From Campylobacterota bacterium (GTDB lineage Bacteria; Campylobacterota; Campylobacteria; Campylobacterales; Sulfurovaceae), in assembly GCA_003252535.1 (NCBI GenBank), contig QKDN01000043.1, forward strand, positions 1 to 64,000: a stretch of 64,000 nucleotides of DNA. The letters run 5' to 3'. The translations under genes and the position numbers were made by a program. Positions 15,094 to 24,311 of this stretch are shown here, piece after piece. The notes under the pieces were generated by a model that was not told the DNA's origin, searched no databases, and was given only the letters and a program-made list of their open reading frames with translations. Position 1 is the first letter of the stretch. The number at the start of each line of letters is the position of its first letter.

Positions 15094-16269
15094 TTACTCC
15101 TTGCCTTTGGTAGCGTTCTTTTCTTTGGTCACATCGAATGTGAACGCTACCGAGTTGACCATCGTCCGGTTGTAGCGTACCTTGATCACCTCAAAGACGA
15201 GCTTGCCGGTGTATTTCCCTTCGAGCACCTGGTCGTTATCGAGGAAGCTCTTCTCTATCTTGAACTCGAACTCGCCGATCTCGTCAGGCTTGAGTATCAC
15301 CCTCGTAGGGGAGAGGACATTGACGAGCATCTCGGGGGTGACGATCTTGCTGTCGAGGTTGTCTATGATCTTGTTGTTGAGATTGACGATGAGGTCGCCG
15401 TCAAGGGTATTCTTGACATAGATGGTCTTGATCTGTGAGAGGTCGCTGAAGGTGACCGATTCGGGGAGGATGAGGTAGCCGTCCTTGTAGAGCTTGTCGT
15501 AGATGAGCTCCTTGGTCTCGCTCTGCTCCTCTTTGGCGTTCTTGCTCTTGATACACATCCCTTTTTGCATATCGCGCAGCACCAGCCCCGCCTCCTTGCC
15601 CGCGATCGAGGTGGTGATCTTGACCAGGGCTTTGCCGCAGATGATCTGCGAGATGATCCAGAGGACGAATATCACCGTCAAAACGAAGAGATAGAAAGCA
15701 TAGAGGGGATTGCGTCCGTAGAGGGGGAATCTCTTGATGACCGGGTTGAAGATCGAGTTGACGGGGAACTTCGGTTCGAGGATGTTCTCTCTGACCGCCT
15801 GGGTGTGGAGTCTGGTGTATGTTCTCTTGAAATTGACCTTGTCCTCGACAAGCTCGGGTTCCGTCTCGGTCTCGACAGTGTCGATCTCGTAGTCGTCCAC
15901 GAGTATCTCGTTGCGGATGATATTCTCGAAAATATAGGTATTGACGGTACATTTGCCCTCACCCTGCATATACTGCCCCGCAGTGGTCAGTACTTTGGCG
16001 AAGACCTTCTCCATGAAGTACTGCTGTTCGAAGGCCTTGTGCGTCGAGAGGTATCGCTGTTTGAACACACTCTGGCCGTTCTCCAGCGTGGCCAGGTCGA
16101 TACAGCTGACCTCCTTGGCATCGATCAGAAAGCCGTTGAGGTAGACATTGGTGCGGTACATCAGCCCTTTGGTCGCGGTCTCGATGGTGATCGTCCCGCT
16201 CTTGTCCCTGGACCGCCCTTCGCTCTTGTGTACGACCCCGAAGATGTTGCTGTCGCTTTTCTCTGCCAT
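15094..16269 (-). CDS. Single-pass membrane protein, candidate envelope anchor of the CIS
   Basis: A 391-residue protein with no signal peptide. About 190 N-terminal residues are cytoplasmic, one membrane helix follows (about 190-212, LYAFYLFVLTVIFVLWIISQIIC), and about 175 C-terminal residues are periplasmic with a beta-rich, Ig-like look (VRYNRTMVNSVAFTFDV). The gene lies between the FHA-baseplate gene and the periplasmic binding protein gene, in the same series. This topology and position make it a candidate physical link between baseplate and periplasmic sensors, comparable in role to T6SS TssL/TssM, but no sequence similarity to them was seen. Confidence 0.6.
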   Translation of the reverse strand: MAEKSDSNIFGVVHKSEGRSRDKSGTITIETATKGLMYRTNVYLNGFLIDAKEVSCIDLATLENGQSVFKQRYLSTHKAFEQQYFMEKVFAKVLTTAGQYMQGEGKCTVNTYIFENIIRNEILVDDYEIDTVETETEPELVEDKVNFKRTYTRLHTQAVRENILEPKFPVNSIFNPVIKRFPLYGRNPLYAFYLFVLTVIFVLWIISQIICGKALVKITTSIAGKEAGLVLRDMQKGMCIKSKNAKEEQSETKELIYDKLYKDGYLILPESVTFSDLSQIKTIYVKNTLDGDLIVNLNNKIIDNLDSKIVTPEMLVNVLSPTRVILKPDEIGEFEFKIEKSFLDNDQVLEGKYTGKLVFEVIKVRYNRTMVNSVAFTFDVTKEKNATKGKE

Positions 16270-16288
16270 CCTGCCTCCCTCCTGCCTT

Positions 16289-17551
16289 CTAAAGTTCGAT
16301 ATTCTGCAGGTTTACGACCCTGCCGTTCTTGCCGAGAACGACATAATCCTGCTTGCGGATGAATTTCTTCGTCCCCAGGTCTACCCGTTCCGCATTGACA
16401 TAGACGCCGCTGGTACCGGGGAGGTCCTCGATGAAGTAGCCGCTCTGGTACCTGTATATCTTCGCATGCTGCGGCGCGATGTCGTCCCCGTCGATGACGA
16501 TATCGCATCCGGGGTCCCTCCCTACGAGGAGGAAATCCTTGAGCTTCTTCTCCTCTTTCTTCTCCCTGAGGATATTCTCCCAGTCGCCGTCGAAGACCGT
16601 AGCGCTGTTGCAATGGAGGATCACCTTGGAGAAGAAGGAGTTGTCGATGTTGAGCATCAGCCTGTAGTAGTCGATCCGCAGGGACTCTTTGAGCTCGAAG
16701 ATATTCTGGAGCCGGATGATGTTCTTCCAGAAGGCGGTATTGGTGATATCATCCCGTTCATTGATGATCCCCAGCGACATCGTAAGGAGTTCTTTGAACA
16801 TATCGTAAAGCTCCCACGGGCTGAGGTTCGCCGAGTGCCTGACCCTGCTGCCAAGCTGCATGGCAAATGCCGCCACCGCCGCCATCGAGTGGATCGATTT
16901 GCGATACCCGAACTCATGGAGGAAGCTGCCGTAGTTCTTGAAAGTGTCGGAGATGATCAGGATATCTTCGGGGAGGATCAGGGTATTGGCGCTGACGATC
17001 TTGGGGACGAGTCTCCTGTCGATCTCGTTCTCCCCCGCTTCGAAGGGATTGGGAGCCTGGCGGAGGCGGGAGGCGCTCTTTTTGTTGACATAGAACCTTG
17101 CGACCTCGACCATAGACTGGGTACGCAGCGGTTTGTCTGAGACGACGGTCTGGAAGGACTCCCTGATCGTGTAGTAGAGCTTCACCTCTTTGTCATACCT
17201 GGATGTATCGAGATCGTCGAGCTTGCTCTCGTGGGAGAGATAGACATAGTGGGTGGTGCGGTGCTCGTAGCGGGCATTGGTGATATCGTCGGCGATGACA
17301 TGATCCTGTTCGACGAGGATGATGTCCCCCCGGTCGTCGATGGCCGCTCCCGATCTGAGGATGAGTTTGTCGTGTTCGATGCACACTTCGAGCGAGCCGA
17401 GGAAGCCCACGAGGACACCCCTGCCGATCCCGTAGATATTGGCCAGGGAGAGCTTCTGGTTGAGGTAGTCGATACTGGTCTGTATCTGTTCGGGGTTGAA
17501 CCTGATACCGTCTACGAAATTGGTGCGGGTGAGCTTTTTGTCGGGGAGCAT
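16289..17551 (-). CDS. Baseplate-like protein with C-terminal FHA domain
   Basis: A 420-residue protein. The N-terminus (TRTNFVDGIRFNPEQI...LGSLEVCIEHDKLILRSGAAID) resembles the adaptor/collar-type N-terminus found in CIS and phage baseplate accessory proteins; the centre is helical (about 200-320). Residues about 338-412 are a forkhead-associated domain with its conserved residues: LLVGRDPGCDIVI, then PQHAKIYR, then GTSGVYVN. FHA domains bind phosphothreonine. T6SS Fha1/TagH proteins use it to accept a signal from the kinase PpkA, but no Ser/Thr kinase gene was found here. It is the last cytosolic structural gene before the envelope block, a natural position for a firing or assembly switch. 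Confidence 0.75.
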   Translation of the reverse strand: MLPDKKLTRTNFVDGIRFNPEQIQTSIDYLNQKLSLANIYGIGRGVLVGFLGSLEVCIEHDKLILRSGAAIDDRGDIILVEQDHVIADDITNARYEHRTTHYVYLSHESKLDDLDTSRYDKEVKLYYTIRESFQTVVSDKPLRTQSMVEVARFYVNKKSASRLRQAPNPFEAGENEIDRRLVPKIVSANTLILPEDILIISDTFKNYGSFLHEFGYRKSIHSMAAVAAFAMQLGSRVRHSANLSPWELYDMFKELLTMSLGIINERDDITNTAFWKNIIRLQNIFELKESLRIDYYRLMLNIDNSFFSKVILHCNSATVFDGDWENILREKKEEKKLKDFLLVGRDPGCDIVIDGDDIAPQHAKIYRYQSGYFIEDLPGTSGVYVNAERVDLGTKKFIRKQDYVVLGKNGRVVNLQNIEL

Positions 17552-17552
17552 C

Positions 17553-17765
17553 CTAACGCTCCTCTTCGAGGAACATTTTGCGTACCTTCAGGTAGAGACG
17601 GTCGTAGACCCCCTCTTTGCTGACGGTATATTTCTCCTGCATCGAGGTGAAGAAGCTGTCGACCCGGCTCTCGATGATGGGCTCGACGGTGGCGATCGGG
17701 GAGAGTTTGGTCAGGTCGTTTCTGGTGACCATTTTCCTGTTCTTGAGCGCAAGGTTCGTTCTCAT
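17553..17765 (-). CDS. Small protein of the CIS locus
   Basis: A 70-residue basic, helical protein (MRTNLALKNR start). ATG 17765 is preferred over the longer frame to 17822 because GGGGGAGAG precedes it and because it leaves a 10-bp gap to the upstream gene instead of a 46-bp overlap with Thr-rich, non-conserved residues. It ends one base before the FHA-baseplate gene. No family is recognised; its size and position suggest a baseplate connector or assembly factor. Confidence 0.6.
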   Translation of the reverse strand: MRTNLALKNRKMVTRNDLTKLSPIATVEPIIESRVDSFFTSMQEKYTVSKEGVYDRLYLKVRKMFLEEER

Positions 17766-17775
17766 TCTCTCCCCC

Positions 17776-18582
17776 TCATTCGTATTTGCTGTCGTAGTCG
17801 TAGGTGTGCGGGTCGTTGGCATAGGCGATCACCTTCTGCTCCACATGCTCTTCCTCCACCGTCCCGTGGCGGTATTCGATGGTGAAGACGGTGTTCACCG
17901 GCTTTTCTGTCTCGAAAATATTTTTTATTATACTGAACTTTCGGCTCTCTTCGCTTGAATCGTTTGAAATCTTCTCATCTATGATCACCGTGAACGACTT
18001 TTGTTTATTTGTGGAACTTTTTTGGTTGTATTGGCTGTAATGGTTGTCGTCGATCGTGATGTCGACATCGACGAGAGCCTTGACAAGCCTGATGAAATAC
18101 CCCTTGGTTCCACGGCTCCTGTAGAGCTCCACGGCGTGGGCGAGGACCCGGCGTTTCCCCTGATCATCGGCGATATTGCCGTAGCGGATGCCGAACCATG
18201 TCGAGAGCCAGTCGATGAACCCGGTGTTCTGCGCCTGGAAGAGATGCTCCATAGTGTCGATGAGGAGATTGCTCTCCAGCATCGAGGACTGGATGCCGAA
18301 GAGATAGCGCTTGAGAAAATCCTTTTTGTGGTAGAGCATCGGAAGGTCGTGCATCAGCGAACGGGTGTTGAGGGTGATGTCGATGCTCCCGTCGCGGTGG
18401 ATACGGTCGATCGATACGAGGGAGAGCTCTTTGCGTCCCCTGATCTCTGTCATCTCTACGCTCTCTATCCCTATCGAGTGCTTTTGGAGGAAAGTGCGCA
18501 GCCGCATATAGCCGATCTCGATATCCTGTTCGAGGATATCCCGCAGGTAATTGACCGCGTCGTTTTTGTTGTCAAACATCAT
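17776..18582 (-). CDS. Tail protein I-like baseplate wedge protein
   Basis: A 268-residue protein with the tail protein I (TIGR02242-like) features: an N-terminal helical part, FLKRYLFGIQSSMLESN, FIDWLSTWFG, and the signature AVELYRSRGTKGYFIRLVKAL. In eCIS and phages this protein pairs with the J-type baseplate protein, encoded just upstream with an 11-bp overlap. It corresponds to the Afp12/Pvc12 position. The C-terminus (after about residue 180) is charged and variable. Confidence 0.8.
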   Translation of the reverse strand: MMFDNKNDAVNYLRDILEQDIEIGYMRLRTFLQKHSIGIESVEMTEIRGRKELSLVSIDRIHRDGSIDITLNTRSLMHDLPMLYHKKDFLKRYLFGIQSSMLESNLLIDTMEHLFQAQNTGFIDWLSTWFGIRYGNIADDQGKRRVLAHAVELYRSRGTKGYFIRLVKALVDVDITIDDNHYSQYNQKSSTNKQKSFTVIIDEKISNDSSEESRKFSIIKNIFETEKPVNTVFTIEYRHGTVEEEHVEQKVIAYANDPHTYDYDSKYE

Positions 18583-21469
18583 AGACCAGCTCCTCGATCA
18601 CCACCGATTCGATCAGGACGAGACTGTTGTAGGGGAGGTTGACACTCTCGGTGAACTTCCTCGAGCCGTTGAGCCGGAACGCGATCTCGCTGATGAAGAT
18701 GTTGTTGTCGGTCGTGTAGAGGATGGTGTAGAAGTCGCTCTTGTTGATGTGCTTGCCCAGCGGGAACCCCTCTCCCCTGTACCCTTTAAATGGATCGAAA
18801 TACCTTTTGGCGTTCTCCAGCAGTCGCTCGCGCAGCTGGGCCTTGGTGACATTGTAGTTCTCGATCGTATAGGTGAGCTTGAGATGGACATTGAGCGTCG
18901 CTACCCCGGGCGGGACGATGACGGGATCGACCGTAAGGATGCTGCGCTCCTTGAGGTAGCTGTAGAGCTCGTCGGTGAGCCGTTTGTTGATGAACCCCAT
19001 ATCCTCGAGGATCGTTTCGGTCACCGGTATGACGATGAGGTCGCCGTTCCTGGAGATGCATTTCGCCTTCTTGATCGCGGGGGAGAAGTTCTGGGCGAGC
19101 AGCTCGTAGTCCTCGAGGGTGATCGCCCTGTCCATCGTCTTGAGGACGGCGGGGGCGTGCTTTTTGAGCTCTTCGAGGGTGTCGCCGTCCTCCCCGTGGA
19201 GGCTTGGCTTGGGATTGGTGACCGAATCGATATAGTTGATCGGCTCCATCAGCAGGGTGATCTCCCCGGCTTTGACATTGCCCTCTTTTCCTCTCGTGAT
19301 GGAGTACTCCCTGGCGACGATCTCCTCGCCCAGCGGCGGTACGGTGCCGTATTCCCCGTCGCCGAACTCGATGATACCGTCGATACCGTTGAACCTGAAG
19401 ACCCTGTCATTCCTGCCGTGGTCGATGAAGCGTTCGACCGCTTTGTACTCGTGCTCGCCCACGAAGATCACCGGGGGTTGGGAGAGGTTCCTGTCATTGA
19501 GGCTGACATTCAGGCCGGGCAGCCCGTCGGAGGTGCCGAGGTGTTCGTCGTAGAAGCTCTCCTGCTGGATCACCTCGACGCTGTTGAGGAGGATTGTGTT
19601 GATATCGACGGAGCGCCGCAGCGAGCTGTACCTGATCCTCGCCTTGATCCACATCCTCTCGTACTCCTCGATATAGAGGGTATAGCGCTCGAGGTTCTCG
19701 ATCTTCGGCAGTACGATCTCCACATCGCCGCTGGAGGTGAGCCCTTCGGTCGTGTCGCTGAGATGTTCCAGGCTCACCCACTTGCCCCCGAGCAGCAGCT
19801 GCCACTCGATGACCCTCTGTTCTTTGAGGATGTTCCTCTGGGTCGTGTCGTTGTCGATATCGAAGTGCATACAGAGTCGCTCTTCGCTCAGGAACGAATC
19901 GAACCCGAAGTAGAGCGCCTCCTCCCGGTCGCTTTCGAAATCGAAGAGGGTCACGGGGCGGTTCTCGATGAACTCCAGGGGGGTGTACCGGAAGTTGTTG
20001 AGGGTGTAGCACTCTCTGATATCCTTGCGCGGTTTGGTATAGCTGATCCTCATTTCACTCAGCAGGGGAGGTCTGAGGGTGGAGGGGGTGGTGACGATCG
20101 AAGCACTCTTTTCGTTGTACTCGTTCGTCTCGTCGCTGCCGTAGTCGCCGCTGAGGATGCGGCAGCGTACCCAGTACCCCTCTTCGCCGTTGATCTTGAT
20201 CTGCCTGATGTCGCCGGGTATCTCGAACTCTATCGTCCCGTCCTGGCTGAAGTTCTTGGTCGTATCGGTGATCTTGAGGTAGCCCCAGGTGTTGTTCTCA
20301 CCTGCATACTCCCATGCCAGCTTGAGGTTCTCGCTCCCTTTGGGGGTGATGTATTCGGGGTTGAGCGAGTGTTTGAGCGATATCGAGATGGAGGTGCCGC
20401 TGATGGCGAAGGCCTCGGGGCTCTTGATATAGAGTATCTCCTCCTGGAGCTTGTCGTCGACCTTGGGACGGCTGCCGAAGGGGTAGAAGTCGTTGTTGAG
20501 GTTGAGCTCTTCGTAGTTGTGGAAGAGGGTGGCGGGGAGGATCCCCATCGGGTAGCTCTGCGTCGCCACGCTCATCTCGTAGACGGCGAACTCGCCGAGC
20601 CACTGGGGGGTCTCGGTGAGAGTGCCGCGGATATAGTACCGCTCCTCGGGGCCGAACTGCTCGAGTATCCAGGGCTGCAGCGCATCGTTGCCCCCTTTGA
20701 AGGTGACAGAGAGGATATCGGCATCCTGGTCATCGAGGGTGAAGAAGAAGTCCCCGAGCACCTGGAGGTACTGCCACGACGCCCCGTCGAAGAACTCCCA
20801 CCGTATGCTCTCGAGGAAATCGTCGGATATCTTGTGGAGCCTCATCGTGGTGGGGAGCCTGAAGATCAGGGTGACATTGGCGCTGTCCCTGAGCACCCCC
20901 ATGCACATCGAGGAGAGATATATCTGCATGATATTGTCGCTGGCCCCTTCTACGCCGAAAGGGGAAAAGGGCTCCCCTTTCCGGAACATCGGCATATTGT
21001 CCACGATCTCGTCGCGGTCGCGGTAGCTGTTGAAGGTCTTGGAGTAGAGGTTGAGGAGCTTGACATTGGAGATATAGGTATCGTTCAGTGTCTGGTAGGG
21101 GATGGCGTCGCTCTCCCCTTTGGCCTCGGTGGTGACGATGGAGCCTTTGGGGAGGAACACGGTATTCTTCCGGGGGCTCGAGGCCTGGTAGCCGTCGGTC
21201 AGGGAGAAGGTGACATAGGCGGAGGAGGGGCGGGGGAGCCTCTGGTGGATACCGATGAGATCGAGGAATGCGAAATAGTTCTTGTCGGGTACCCTGTTGA
21301 GGCGTCGGAGCATATCCTCGGTCATGGAGCTGAGGAGTTCGATGATCGTGATGCCGGGGTCGCTCGAGTTGTGGTTGGTCCACTCGGGGCAGTGCCTGAC
21401 GATATTGGCCACCGCCTCATCGCGAATCTCCTGATAGGTTCTGTCATCCAGTTTGATCTCTTTGAACAT
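18572..21469 (-). CDS. Baseplate J-like protein (Afp11-type wedge)
   Basis: A 965-residue protein starting at ATG 21469, behind AGGAAAGGA; a longer frame to 21532 would overlap the gp25 gene. The N-terminus has the typical ELLSSMTEDMLRRLNRVPDKNYFAFLDLIG and PSSAYVTFSL; the centre is beta-rich; the C-terminal part has RAITLEDYELLAQNFSPAIKKAKC and GVATLNVHLKLTY, as in gpJ/gp6 wedge proteins. It forms the baseplate wedges that surround the hub. Large eCIS members of this family are of similar length. Confidence 0.88.
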   Translation of the reverse strand: MFKEIKLDDRTYQEIRDEAVANIVRHCPEWTNHNSSDPGITIIELLSSMTEDMLRRLNRVPDKNYFAFLDLIGIHQRLPRPSSAYVTFSLTDGYQASSPRKNTVFLPKGSIVTTEAKGESDAIPYQTLNDTYISNVKLLNLYSKTFNSYRDRDEIVDNMPMFRKGEPFSPFGVEGASDNIMQIYLSSMCMGVLRDSANVTLIFRLPTTMRLHKISDDFLESIRWEFFDGASWQYLQVLGDFFFTLDDQDADILSVTFKGGNDALQPWILEQFGPEERYYIRGTLTETPQWLGEFAVYEMSVATQSYPMGILPATLFHNYEELNLNNDFYPFGSRPKVDDKLQEEILYIKSPEAFAISGTSISISLKHSLNPEYITPKGSENLKLAWEYAGENNTWGYLKITDTTKNFSQDGTIEFEIPGDIRQIKINGEEGYWVRCRILSGDYGSDETNEYNEKSASIVTTPSTLRPPLLSEMRISYTKPRKDIRECYTLNNFRYTPLEFIENRPVTLFDFESDREEALYFGFDSFLSEERLCMHFDIDNDTTQRNILKEQRVIEWQLLLGGKWVSLEHLSDTTEGLTSSGDVEIVLPKIENLERYTLYIEEYERMWIKARIRYSSLRRSVDINTILLNSVEVIQQESFYDEHLGTSDGLPGLNVSLNDRNLSQPPVIFVGEHEYKAVERFIDHGRNDRVFRFNGIDGIIEFGDGEYGTVPPLGEEIVAREYSITRGKEGNVKAGEITLLMEPINYIDSVTNPKPSLHGEDGDTLEELKKHAPAVLKTMDRAITLEDYELLAQNFSPAIKKAKCISRNGDLIVIPVTETILEDMGFINKRLTDELYSYLKERSILTVDPVIVPPGVATLNVHLKLTYTIENYNVTKAQLRERLLENAKRYFDPFKGYRGEGFPLGKHINKSDFYTILYTTDNNIFISEIAFRLNGSRKFTESVNLPYNSLVLIESVVIEELVYDV

Positions 21470-21485
21470 GGTATTCCTTTCCTCT

Positions 21486-21878
21486 TTATTCCGCACCCGA
21501 AAGATAGAACGGGTAGACGAGATTGTCGACACTGTTCTCTTCGATGATGTAATAGTCGATATCTATCAGCAGTTCGTTCCTCTCGCCCGTTTCGATAGCG
21601 ATGCTCCTGATGGTGACCCGGGGTTCCCACCTCCGTATCGCCTCTTCGACATAGATCTTCGCTTCGGCGCGGGTGAAGGTGTCGTTCTGGGCGAACATCA
21701 GCTCGTGTATCCTGCATCCGAAATCGCTCCTCTCGATCCTCTCGCCGATCTTGGTCGAGAGGATGATGAAAAGCGACTCGCGGATCAGCTCCGCACCCGA
21801 GGCGGTTTTGAGCGAGCCTTTTTGATCGATATCGAACGCGAGGGCGACCCCTTTGCCCAGAAATGCTTTCTCTTTCAT
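21486..21878 (-). CDS. gp25-like baseplate protein (Afp9 type)
   Basis: A 130-residue member of the GPW/gp25 family. Visible motifs are ESLFIILSTKIGERIERSDFGCRIHELMFA, and VEEAIRRWEPRVTI, the conserved EPRV segment. gp25 joins the wedge to the first sheath ring and is essential for sheath assembly in phages, T6SS (TssE) and eCIS. It lies between the hub gene (9 bp upstream) and the J gene (16 bp downstream). Confidence 0.92.
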   Translation of the reverse strand: MKEKAFLGKGVALAFDIDQKGSLKTASGAELIRESLFIILSTKIGERIERSDFGCRIHELMFAQNDTFTRAEAKIYVEEAIRRWEPRVTIRSIAIETGERNELLIDIDYYIIEENSVDNLVYPFYLSGAE

Positions 21879-21887
21879 AGCTCCTCC

Positions 21888-22934
21888 TTATTTCGCCAGT
21901 CCGTTGCTGGTCACTTCGAAATGGGTCTCGTAGCTCCCCATGTGATAGACATGCTCGCACGAGGTGATGTAGTAATCCCCGCTGATCTTGTCGCCGAAGT
22001 TCTTGATCTCGAGGAGTTTTCCCGGGATGATCTTGGGCTCGCCGGCGCATCTCCCCTTGGCGCTGAGAAAATACCGCGATGCTGCCGTCAGGGTCGATTT
22101 GGCTATCGCCGTCGCTTCCGATGCGGCGAGGTTGGGGATATCCTGGACATAGCTTTTGGCGGTGTTGCTCAGTTTGGATTTGACCTGCGAGGTCCCTTTT
22201 TGTGCGGCGGTTCCTATCTTGGGCTCCGCACCCGCCGCCGATTTCTGTTCGACGGCCTCTTTTTTGACGGGGTCCCAGCTCGAGGCTACGGCCTCTTCGA
22301 CGACATCGGAGCCGTCGATCGTCACCTGGAACTCCACGAGATCCACTTCGCGGTCGAGTGTGACGCTCTTTTTGTTGTCCTTGAAACGCCCCTGCTTGAA
22401 GATGAACTTCCCGTCATCGACAGCGACCTCGTACCCTATGAGTTTGGCCCTTCTTCTGAGGAACTGGAGGTTGGACTCGTTGTTCTGGAAGATATATTCG
22501 TGGGTCTGGGTGGTGGCGTCGATGCTCGACTGGAGACCCGCTTCGGAAGCCATCGTTTTGGCTATGTCGCTGTCCTTTTTCTGGATAAAGGGTCTCGAGT
22601 GTACCTTGCGGCTGAGCTTGAAGAGCTTGTCGTAGCATACCAGCTCCAGCGTCGGGGTCTGCGAGGGGACGAACTTGTAGTCTATCCGTATGATCTCGCC
22701 GGTGAATATCTTCGTCGCTTCCGCATAGCCCAGCGATACGGAAGCGCTTTTGCCAATGTAAAAGTCCGCTTTCTTCTGCAACGAACCGTCGGGGTCGACG
22801 AAACTGAGCTTGGCGACCCCTATGCTCTCGAGCGAGAGCCCCACTTTGATCTTGAAGAGCTTGTCCATAGTGTCGCTGTCAAGGTTCTGGTTGTTGATCT
22901 GGACTTTCCTGTCGACTACGAGATCTGCTGCCAT
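21888..22934 (-). CDS. Hub protein, late control D/gp27-like
   Basis: A 348-residue protein matching the phage late control D (gp27-type) hub: LELVCYDKLFKLSRK, FIQKKDSDIAKTMASEAGL, YIFQNNESNLQFLRRRAKLIGYEV, and a C-terminal GDYYITSCEHVYHMGSYETHFEV. An Ala/Lys/Ser-rich linker fills about residues 225-285. In Afp8 and VgrG the hub and spike are fused; here they are two genes four bases apart, as in several eCIS and in P2-like phages. Confidence 0.88.
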   Translation of the reverse strand: MAADLVVDRKVQINNQNLDSDTMDKLFKIKVGLSLESIGVAKLSFVDPDGSLQKKADFYIGKSASVSLGYAEATKIFTGEIIRIDYKFVPSQTPTLELVCYDKLFKLSRKVHSRPFIQKKDSDIAKTMASEAGLQSSIDATTQTHEYIFQNNESNLQFLRRRAKLIGYEVAVDDGKFIFKQGRFKDNKKSVTLDREVDLVEFQVTIDGSDVVEEAVASSWDPVKKEAVEQKSAAGAEPKIGTAAQKGTSQVKSKLSNTAKSYVQDIPNLAASEATAIAKSTLTAASRYFLSAKGRCAGEPKIIPGKLLEIKNFGDKISGDYYITSCEHVYHMGSYETHFEVTSNGLAK

Positions 22935-22938
22935 CTGT

Positions 22939-23835
22939 CTATCCCAGTTTTGTTATCGAGCCCTTGAGCGAGGCGATCGCCCCGCTTTCGAGCTGTAGCA
23001 TCCCCGATGCTTTGACCTTGGCCATCCCGGAGGCTTTGAGGTCGACCATGGCGCCTTCGAGCTTGAGGGATGCTGAGGACTTGATATCCGCAGGCGCCGA
23101 CGAAGTGATCTTGAGGCTCGCTTTCGAGTCGAGCTGCATCGGAGCCTTGGAAGCGATATCGACCTTCCCCTTGGCATCGATCTTGGTATCGGCTTTGGAT
23201 TCGGCCTTGATATTGTTGGCAGATAGAGTGAAGTCCTCCTTGGCGCTCATCTTGATGTTCTTCTTGGATGTGATCTCGATATCGTCATCGCTCTCTATGG
23301 TCATCTTCCCTTTCGAATATATTTTGAGGGTGCCGTCATCGGATTCGTTCATGATCTCCACGGCTTTCTCCTTGACCTTGAAGGTCATCCGCATCTTCCC
23401 TGTCTTGTCGATCACCTCGAACTTCTCTTCGCCGCCCTTGTCGTCGAAGATCACCTTGTGCCCGCTTCTCGATTTGATGGTGCGGATATTGTTCTTGTCG
23501 TCATCGTTGGTCTCGGGGGCTTTGTCCTTGCCGTTCCACAGTGCGCCGATCATATAGGGGTAGTTGATATCCCCGTGCTCGAAGGCTATGAGCACCTCAT
23601 CGTCGATCTCGGGGATGAAGTAGGAGCCCATCTCCTTGCCCGCCATCATGGTGGCGATCCGTACCCAGTTGGACTCTTTGTCCTTGGCTTCGGATATCCA
23701 CGGGAACTTGACCTTGATCCTCCCCATGCCGTCGGGGTCTTTGTTTTTCGTCACCACGGCGGTGACGACACCGAATATCCTGTGGTCATGCTTCGCGGAG
23801 TTCGATTCGATATAGTTTTGCAGATGGCTTAGCAA
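22939..23835 (-). CDS. Spike protein, VgrG/gp5-like (baseplate assembly V)
   Basis: A 298-residue spike. The OB-fold part (residues about 18-105) has GVVTAVVTKNKDPDGMGRIKVKFPW, VRIATMMAG and FIPEIDDEVLIAFEHGDINYPYMIGALWNG, the gp5/VgrG core. The rest (about 130-298) is a long beta-helix with repeating Lys/Ala/Ser octad-like strands (KMTIESDDDIEITSKKNIKM and so on), which makes the needle. The DUF4280 PAAR-like protein (9811) probably caps it. Confidence 0.92.
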   Translation of the reverse strand: MLSHLQNYIESNSAKHDHRIFGVVTAVVTKNKDPDGMGRIKVKFPWISEAKDKESNWVRIATMMAGKEMGSYFIPEIDDEVLIAFEHGDINYPYMIGALWNGKDKAPETNDDDKNNIRTIKSRSGHKVIFDDKGGEEKFEVIDKTGKMRMTFKVKEKAVEIMNESDDGTLKIYSKGKMTIESDDDIEITSKKNIKMSAKEDFTLSANNIKAESKADTKIDAKGKVDIASKAPMQLDSKASLKITSSAPADIKSSASLKLEGAMVDLKASGMAKVKASGMLQLESGAIASLKGSITKLG

Positions 23836-23847
23836 CGCTCCCTCCTT

Positions 23848-24303
23848 TTATGCTGTTTCCTGGATCTTCATCCCCAGGGTCGCCCTGAGGATGTTCCCCT
23901 TCTTGTCAAAAAGCTCATAGGTCCAGGTCATGCTCGTGATCACGCAGGTCGAGAAATGGATATCGCTGCTGTTCTCTCCCCACAGGATCATGAGCTTCGG
24001 GGGTCTTTTCTCCCCGCTGATATCGTGTTCCGAGGTGATCGCCTCGAAATATTTGAAATCATCGATGAACTTCTTTTCGCTCTCCATCGTATAGTCGAAG
24101 TAGAGCTCCATATCGAGCTCCCTGTTCTCCCGGCCGGCGGTATTGTAGATGGAGGGGAGGACCTTGTTCTCCTTGTCCTTGCCTGTCCACGGGATCGTTT
24201 TGGTATATGTCATTTTGGCGGGATTGTAGAGTACCTCTTTTTCCGTTGCTACGCCGCTGACGCTTTCTTTGAGCTTGATCTTCATTTTTGCCAGTGTCCC
24301 CAT
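23848..24303 (-). CDS. CIS tube/LysM-type connector protein (Afp7-like)
   Basis: A 151-residue protein that fits the contractile-injection-system tube N-terminal domain (T4 gp53/LysM-like, Afp7): EVLYNPAKMTYTKTIPW, ELDMELYFDYT, PPKLMILWGE, FSTCVITSMTWTYELFDKKGNILRATLGM. Many Afp7 proteins have an extra C-terminal LysM; this one is the short form. It connects the hub with the first tube ring. Gap of 8 bp from the long repeat-protein gene. Confidence 0.85.
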   Translation of the reverse strand: MGTLAKMKIKLKESVSGVATEKEVLYNPAKMTYTKTIPWTGKDKENKVLPSIYNTAGRENRELDMELYFDYTMESEKKFIDDFKYFEAITSEHDISGEKRPPKLMILWGENSSDIHFSTCVITSMTWTYELFDKKGNILRATLGMKIQETA

Positions 24304-24311
24304 CTTCTCTC

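Noticed and set aside
18551-21547. 998-codon open frame on the plus strand
   Set aside because: It is the antisense shadow of the baseplate J gene, without domain similarity or ribosome site; GC-rich codon bias leaves antisense frames open.
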